Shown piece after piece: positions 59,743-63,027 of a stretch of DNA of 63,027 bases (positions within the stretch are counted from its first letter, which is position 1; each line of letters starts with the position of its first letter). The notes beneath the pieces were generated by a model, which was not told the DNA's origin, ran no database searches, and was given only the letters and a program-made list of their open reading frames with translations. The DNA is from Rivibacter subsaxonicus (GTDB lineage: Bacteria > Pseudomonadota > Gammaproteobacteria > Burkholderiales > Burkholderiaceae_C). Both the position numbers and the translations under genes were made by a program. The stretch lies in the NCBI RefSeq assembly GCF_004217215.1, contig NZ_SHKP01000011.1, positions 1 through 63,027 of the forward strand, written 5' to 3'.

Positions 59743-60837
59743 ATGACCGATTTCTCTTCAACCAACGCCCTGCGCATCCACGCCGGCCCCGCGGCGCGCC
59801 GTCACATCGAACGCGAGGGCCTGCGCCCGCAGGACGTGCGCGTCATCGCCGCCGCCGCTGGTGGGCCCAAGGGCCTGGTGCTGGGCGGCATCGACCGCTT
59901 CCTGTTCGGCCGCTGGCTGCCGCAGAGCGAGCAGCCGGTGCACTTGGTGGGCGCCTCGATCGGCGCCTGGCGCATGGCGACCGGCGCGATGGAGGACCCG
60001 GTTGCCAACTTCCGCAAGCTGGCCCAGGGCTACATCCACCAGAGCTACGAGGTCGAGCCGGGCAAGAGCTTCCCGACCGCGACCCAGATCAGCAAGGACT
60101 TCGACGCCACGCTGCGCGCCTTCTTCGAGGGCGCGGTCGAGGGCATCCTCGCGCACCCGCGCTATCGGCTGCACATCGTGACCTCGCGCGGCCGCCACAT
60201 CCTGGGCCGCGAAGGGCGGCTGCGCACGCCGGCCGGCTACCTGGGCGCGGTGCTGAGCAACGCGGTGAGCCGCAAGACGTTGGGTGCCTGGCTCGAGCGC
60301 GTGGTCTTCTCGCGCGATGCCGAAGCGCCGCCGCTCGACCTGGCCGACCTGCGCCACCGCGTGGTGCGGCTCACAGATGAAAACTTTCGGCAGGCGCTGC
60401 TCGCGAGTTGCTCGATCCCCTTCGTGCTGAAGGCGGTGCACGACATCCCCGGCGCGCCGCCCGGCGCCTACTGGGACGGCGGCATCACCGACTACCACCT
60501 GCACTGGAACTACGCCTCGATGGGCGAGGGGCTGGTGCTGTATCCGCACTTTCAAAAACAGGTGGTGCCGGGCTGGCTCGACAAGGCGCTCAAGCACCGC
60601 CACCACGCCACGCCCGCGCTCGACAACGTGGTGGTGCTCGCGCCCGACCCGGCCTGGGTGGCGCGCGCGCTGCCCAACGCCAAGCTGCCCGACCGCACCG
60701 ACTTCAAGCGCTACGGCACCGACACCGCGGCCCGCGTGCGCGACTGGAGCCGGGCGGTGGCCGAGAGCGAGCGCCTGGCCGAGGAGTTCGCGGCCTGGTG
60801 CGAGCGGCCGGATGCAGCGCGGCTGCATCCGCTGTAG
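59743..60837 (+). CDS. Patatin-like phospholipase
   Basis: This 364-residue patatin-fold lipid acyl hydrolase has the oxyanion loop AAAGGPKGLVLGGI, nucleophile elbow GASIGAW (Ser near 79) and catalytic Asp in YWDGGITDYH. It has no signal peptide, so it is cytosolic or peripheral. GGAGG ends one base before the ATG, a tight but possible spacing; no better start was found. It is followed by two small genes and a terminator. Confidence 0.88.
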   Translation: MTDFSSTNALRIHAGPAARRHIEREGLRPQDVRVIAAAAGGPKGLVLGGIDRFLFGRWLPQSEQPVHLVGASIGAWRMATGAMEDPVANFRKLAQGYIHQSYEVEPGKSFPTATQISKDFDATLRAFFEGAVEGILAHPRYRLHIVTSRGRHILGREGRLRTPAGYLGAVLSNAVSRKTLGAWLERVVFSRDAEAPPLDLADLRHRVVRLTDENFRQALLASCSIPFVLKAVHDIPGAPPGAYWDGGITDYHLHWNYASMGEGLVLYPHFQKQVVPGWLDKALKHRHHATPALDNVVVLAPDPAWVARALPNAKLPDRTDFKRYGTDTAARVRDWSRAVAESERLAEEFAAWCERPDAARLHPL

Positions 60838-60888
60838 CGCGGGCATGGCTAGGCCGTCGACGATCGCGGATCGAGGTGGAGGCGACAG

Positions 60889-61293
60889 ATGCAGATCGAC
60901 CTGGTGGACGCAATGGCGGTGGGCCGCGCGCATGCGGACCAGACGCACAAGTTCTGGGGCTACTTTCAGGTGGTGACCGCGGCGGCGCTGGCGCTGGCCT
61001 GGTCTTCACATGGCCCGCCCGAGCAGATTCGCTGGGGCCTCGCGCTCGGCTATGCCGGCTTCGCCTTCTTCAACTGGCGACTCGTGCGCGACTCGCAGGC
61101 GGCCAGCTTCGCCACGTGGTCCGCCATCACGAACTACTGCAAGACGCATCCGGCCCAGATCACCCCCGAGTTCAGCAACCTGCCGACGCTCAACCGTCCG
61201 ATGCGGCCATGGATCGTCGCGCTGGGCCATGCCCTGCTGAGCCTGCTCGCCCTGGCCGCCCTGGTGGCGGCCGCCCAAGTGACCAGATCATGA
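60889..61293 (+). CDS. Small membrane protein of unknown family
   Basis: This 134-residue protein has three hydrophobic helices (YFQVVTAAALALAWSS, WGLALGYAGFAFFNWRLV and the C-terminal ALLSLLALAALVAAAQV). No family was recognised. Its stop overlaps the start of the DUF1653 gene (ATGA), so it is co-translated. Confidence 0.65.
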   Translation: MQIDLVDAMAVGRAHADQTHKFWGYFQVVTAAALALAWSSHGPPEQIRWGLALGYAGFAFFNWRLVRDSQAASFATWSAITNYCKTHPAQITPEFSNLPTLNRPMRPWIVALGHALLSLLALAALVAAAQVTRS

Positions 61294-61559
61294 TGAACGA
61301 AACCTTGCCGCCATTGCCGACGCTGCCCATCGGGCGTTACCGCCACTACAAGGGCGGCCGCTACGAAGTAATCGGCGTGGCGCGCCACAGCGAGACGCAC
61401 GAGGCGCTGGTGGTCTATCGGCCGCTGTATGGCGAGGGCGCGCTGTGGGTGAGGCCGTTCGGGATGTTCGTCGGGACGGTGGTGATCGACGGGGTGGAGC
61501 GGCGGCGATTTGCGCCTGAGGCTGTCGGCGAGGGCAGCAGCGCCGAGCGCCCGGTTTGA
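61290..61559 (+). CDS. DUF1653 domain protein
   Basis: This 89-residue protein carries the whole DUF1653 domain: GRYRHYKGGRYEVIGVARHS, LVVYRPLYGEGALWVRPFGMF. The domain is found singly in many bacteria, with unknown function. Two adjacent ATGs (61290, 61293) are possible. It is the last ordinary gene before the integron region, followed by a short terminator. Confidence 0.85.
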   Translation: MMNETLPPLPTLPIGRYRHYKGGRYEVIGVARHSETHEALVVYRPLYGEGALWVRPFGMFVGTVVIDGVERRRFAPEAVGEGSSAERPV

Positions 61560-61587
61560 GCGCCGCGTTGGCGCCTCAGCGCGACGT

Positions 61588-61604
61588 CCGGCGCTGCCGG
61601 TTTT
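61588..61604 (+). terminator. Short Rho-independent terminator
   Basis: CCGGC-GCT-GCCGG is followed directly by TTTT, with TTTTTT again 7 bases later (61611-61616). It ends the patatin-DUF1653 unit. The stem is short, so termination may be partial. Confidence 0.5.
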
Positions 61605-61687
61605 CACCGATTTTTTGGGGCACGGCGAACTTGCAGAATCGCTGCCAAGCGGTTGCCGGGCCTGGACTTTCGTGTGCGCTGGCGGCC

Positions 61688-61748
61688 GATGTTATGCAGC
61701 AGTCGCAATGTTATGCAGCAGCGGGCTGCGCCCGATAACACGTTAGGC
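61688..61748 (+). other. attI: attI1-like integron recombination site
   Basis: Two identical 14-bp direct repeats, ATGTTATGCAGCAG (61689-61702 and 61708-61721), are spaced at 19 bases. The second is followed by exactly 20 bases and then GTTAGGC (61742-61748), the integron crossover core G|TTRRRY. Class 1 attI1, as I recall it, has the same two repeats at 19-base period and the same 20-base distance; the two align without gaps with 42 of 61 matching by hand. A 12-codon frame ATGTTA...CGTTAG (61708-61746) corresponds to ORF-11 of class 1 integrons. No integrase gene lies in the usual place to the left. Confidence 0.8.
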
Positions 61749-61769
61749 TCATTTCGCAGCGGTCGTTAC

Positions 61770-62093
61770 ATGCCAAGCCTAGTCTTCTGGATCTTGCCAT
61801 TTGCTTTGCTGTTGCCAATCGTCGGGCTTCATCTGGTGCGCGAGCGCTTGGTTTTTCGACTGCAAACTCAACGCGATCCCGCAGCTCAGCACCTTTCCGA
61901 CTGGTCTTTTAGCGCTGGACTCCCTGGATATGCGAACCCCATCAAGCGCGAGTATGTTTGGGGCATCGAATCCAAAGCGCTGCTGCGCAATGCAGAAACC
62001 AAGCAGCTTGTGGTCGTCGCTCGTTTGCTTACGGTCATCTTTTGGGTCGCATTTGCTTCAACCGCCGTGGCGCTGTGTCTTGAGCTTGCGTGA
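61770..62093 (+). CDS. Cassette 1 membrane protein
   Basis: This 107-residue protein of unknown family has an N-terminal transmembrane segment (SLVFWILPFALLLPIVGLHL) and a C-terminal one (LLTVIFWVAFASTAVALCL), with a charged middle. It lies inside the first cassette (61743-62177), 22 bases after the attI core. No Shine-Dalgarno site precedes its ATG; the frame is open upstream through the attI site from 61653, so a fused longer product is possible. Base use is less GC-rich than in the rest of the window. Confidence 0.65.
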   Translation: MPSLVFWILPFALLLPIVGLHLVRERLVFRLQTQRDPAAQHLSDWSFSAGLPGYANPIKREYVWGIESKALLRNAETKQLVVVARLLTVIFWVAFASTAVALCLELA

Positions 62094-62125
62094 GGGTGGG
62101 GCCTCAGCTTTCTCTGGCACGATGC

Positions 62126-62183
62126 GCCTAACCCGTCGTTCCAGGCGACGGCCTATGGCCGCGCCTGAACTCCAACGTTAGAT
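62126..62183 (+). other. attC: attC site of cassette 1
   Basis: This 58-bp integron attC starts with GCCTAAC (RYYYAAC, 62126-62132) and ends with GTTAGAT (GTTRRRY, 62177-62183). Inner boxes pair as TTCCAGGCG with CGCCTGAA, leaving one extrahelical base, and a CGGCC-TAT-GGCCG hairpin caps the structure. Length and inner sequence resemble attC sites of class 1 cassettes such as the aadA type. The crossover is G|TTAGAT between 62177 and 62178. Confidence 0.9.
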
Positions 62184-62187
62184 CTCC

Positions 62188-62697
62188 ATGCAAAGCGCTC
62201 TCGCGTTCATTGCTCTTGTGGGCTTTGGGCTATCTCTTCTGGTGCACGCATGCGCGTTGATGGGTGTCGACGTTTCAGCAAACGTGCCATATGTGTGGAG
62301 TCTCCATGTGGGCCTCTTCGTTGTCTTCATCCCGTTCGTCTTGATGAGCCGCCGCACGCTGGGTGCCAAGCCGCGGCTTGTTGATATTCGATCCGTGATG
62401 CCGACTTGGGCGTTCGTTCTCGGCCTCGTGCTCACGGCATACGTTCCTTTGAACTTCTTGCTGACACTTGCCATATCTGAAGGTGGTCAGCCGTCCATTC
62501 GCGAAGGCAAGTTCGTATTGCAGATTCACGGTCACGTAATTCGCGAGCTCACGTCGGCCGAGTACGCCATCCACCAAGCAAACGTCATGCGTGCCCTTTC
62601 TGGGCACTGGCTGGTGTTCTACTACGTGCCCTTCGCCTACTTTATGTTCAGGGAAGGATCGAACTCCCCTAGCGAGCGGTCGACCCGCACAAGATGA
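62188..62697 (+). CDS. Cassette 2 membrane protein A
   Basis: This 169-residue integral membrane protein of unknown family has three or four hydrophobic helices (SALAFIALVGFGLSLLVHAC, LHVGLFVVFIPFVLM, WAFVLGLVLTAYVPLNFLL and WLVFYYVPFAYFMF). It starts only 4 bases after the attC core, without a Shine-Dalgarno site, which is common for cassette genes. It overlaps the next gene by 4 bases (ATGA). Confidence 0.7.
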   Translation: MQSALAFIALVGFGLSLLVHACALMGVDVSANVPYVWSLHVGLFVVFIPFVLMSRRTLGAKPRLVDIRSVMPTWAFVLGLVLTAYVPLNFLLTLAISEGGQPSIREGKFVLQIHGHVIRELTSAEYAIHQANVMRALSGHWLVFYYVPFAYFMFREGSNSPSERSTRTR

Positions 62698-62912
62698 AAA
62701 GTCGAACTCCGCTTCGCATGGCGCTCTTTGGGCTTGCGCTCGCTTTCGTCCTTTGCGCACCGCTCATGTTCGTCGCCGGCACGGGTAACCCGTGGTTTGC
62801 GGCAGCGGTCCTGATTAGCCTCGCGGTCGTTGTCCTCGCGCCCGCGGTTCTTGCGCGAGACGTGGTGCTCGAGCGAGCTTGGTCGCGCATCTCGTGGCTC
62901 AGCCGCGGCTAG
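62694..62912 (+). CDS. Cassette 2 small membrane protein B
   Basis: This 72-residue protein has two hydrophobic helices (MALFGLALAFVLCAPLMFV and FAAAVLISLAVVVLAPAVLA) and a short basic tail. It is coupled to the preceding cassette gene (ATGA). No family was recognised. Two genes in one cassette are unusual but not unknown. No attC is seen before the window ends. Confidence 0.6.
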   Translation: MKSRTPLRMALFGLALAFVLCAPLMFVAGTGNPWFAAAVLISLAVVVLAPAVLARDVVLERAWSRISWLSRG

Positions 62913-62951
62913 GTGCGTGATGCCATTGGCAACCTTGTATCTTCCCGAAGA

Positions 62952-63020
62952 CCGCAGTTGAGTTGTGAACTGCGGAGGTTTCGCGGTCGGTGCGCCAAAC
63001 CCGATAGGCCTATGAGTTTG
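62952..63020. repeat. Two hairpins at the window edge
   Basis: CCGCAGTT (62952-62959) pairs with AACTGCGG (62968-62975). A second structure pairs CAAAC (62996-63000) with GTTTG (63016-63020) around the palindrome ATAGGCCTAT (63004-63013). Neither has a U-run, and neither matches an attC core. They could mark the end of the cassette or the edge of another element; the window stops 7 bases later. Confidence 0.45.
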
Positions 63021-63027
63021 CAGCTCG

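Noticed and set aside
62913-63027. A second attC near GCCAAACCC at the window edge
   Set aside because: The fourth base breaks RYYYAAC and no matching GTTRRRY follows before the window ends.

Overview
The window looks like chromosome of a high-GC betaproteobacterium of the order Burkholderiales, probably near the Rubrivivax/Leptothrix/Methylibium group. This is inferred from protein style, gene order (selO-msrB-yciB-bolA-ppiC; mlaEFD plus a lipoprotein) and strong G/C third positions. No rRNA, tRNA or CRISPR array was recognised. Coding density is very high and many neighbours overlap by 4 bases (ATGA, GTGA or TTGA).

Layout. 1-4220: end of an unidentified gene, a two-gene ribbon-helix-helix unit with its own promoter/operator, then glnD and map on the minus strand. 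4321-14049: purL, a luciferase-like flavin oxidoreductase, an acyltransferase-like membrane protein, and the minus-strand chain selO-msrB-yciB-bolA-ppiC (redox repair, envelope, folding). 14164-38062: a large fatty-acid/acyl-CoA island on the plus strand with a CoA ligase, a LIV-type ABC importer (livK-HMGF), a FadJ-like bifunctional enzyme, a thiolase, two acyl-CoA dehydrogenases, a thioesterase, SDR and MDR reductases, a GST-like protein and hydrolases. The genes suggest uptake or activation of a carboxylic acid followed by beta-oxidation. A 264-bp MITE-like element sits between livK and its terminator.

38202-47721: a secreted S1/P1-nuclease/phospholipase-C-like enzyme with a possible beta-barrel tail, a lipid-transport operon (mlaE-mlaF-mlaD-lipoprotein), a PhoD remnant, a flavoprotein, bioB and a duplicated hairpin repeat. 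48081-61559: a CoA-transferase-family protein with a Tat-like signal, a porin, a flippase, a DUF1223 protein, tex, opgG-opgH (osmoregulated periplasmic glucans), a patatin-like lipase and small genes.

61688-63027: base composition drops visibly and the window enters an integron cassette array. A 61-bp site matches the class 1 integron attI1 in layout without gaps: two 14-bp direct repeats at 19-bp period, 20 bases to GTTAGGC, and an ORF-11-like 12-codon frame. It is followed by a cassette, a 58-bp attC and a second cassette that runs toward the window edge. No integrase gene lies beside the attI-like site. This integrase-less, attI1-like chromosomal site is the most striking feature seen.
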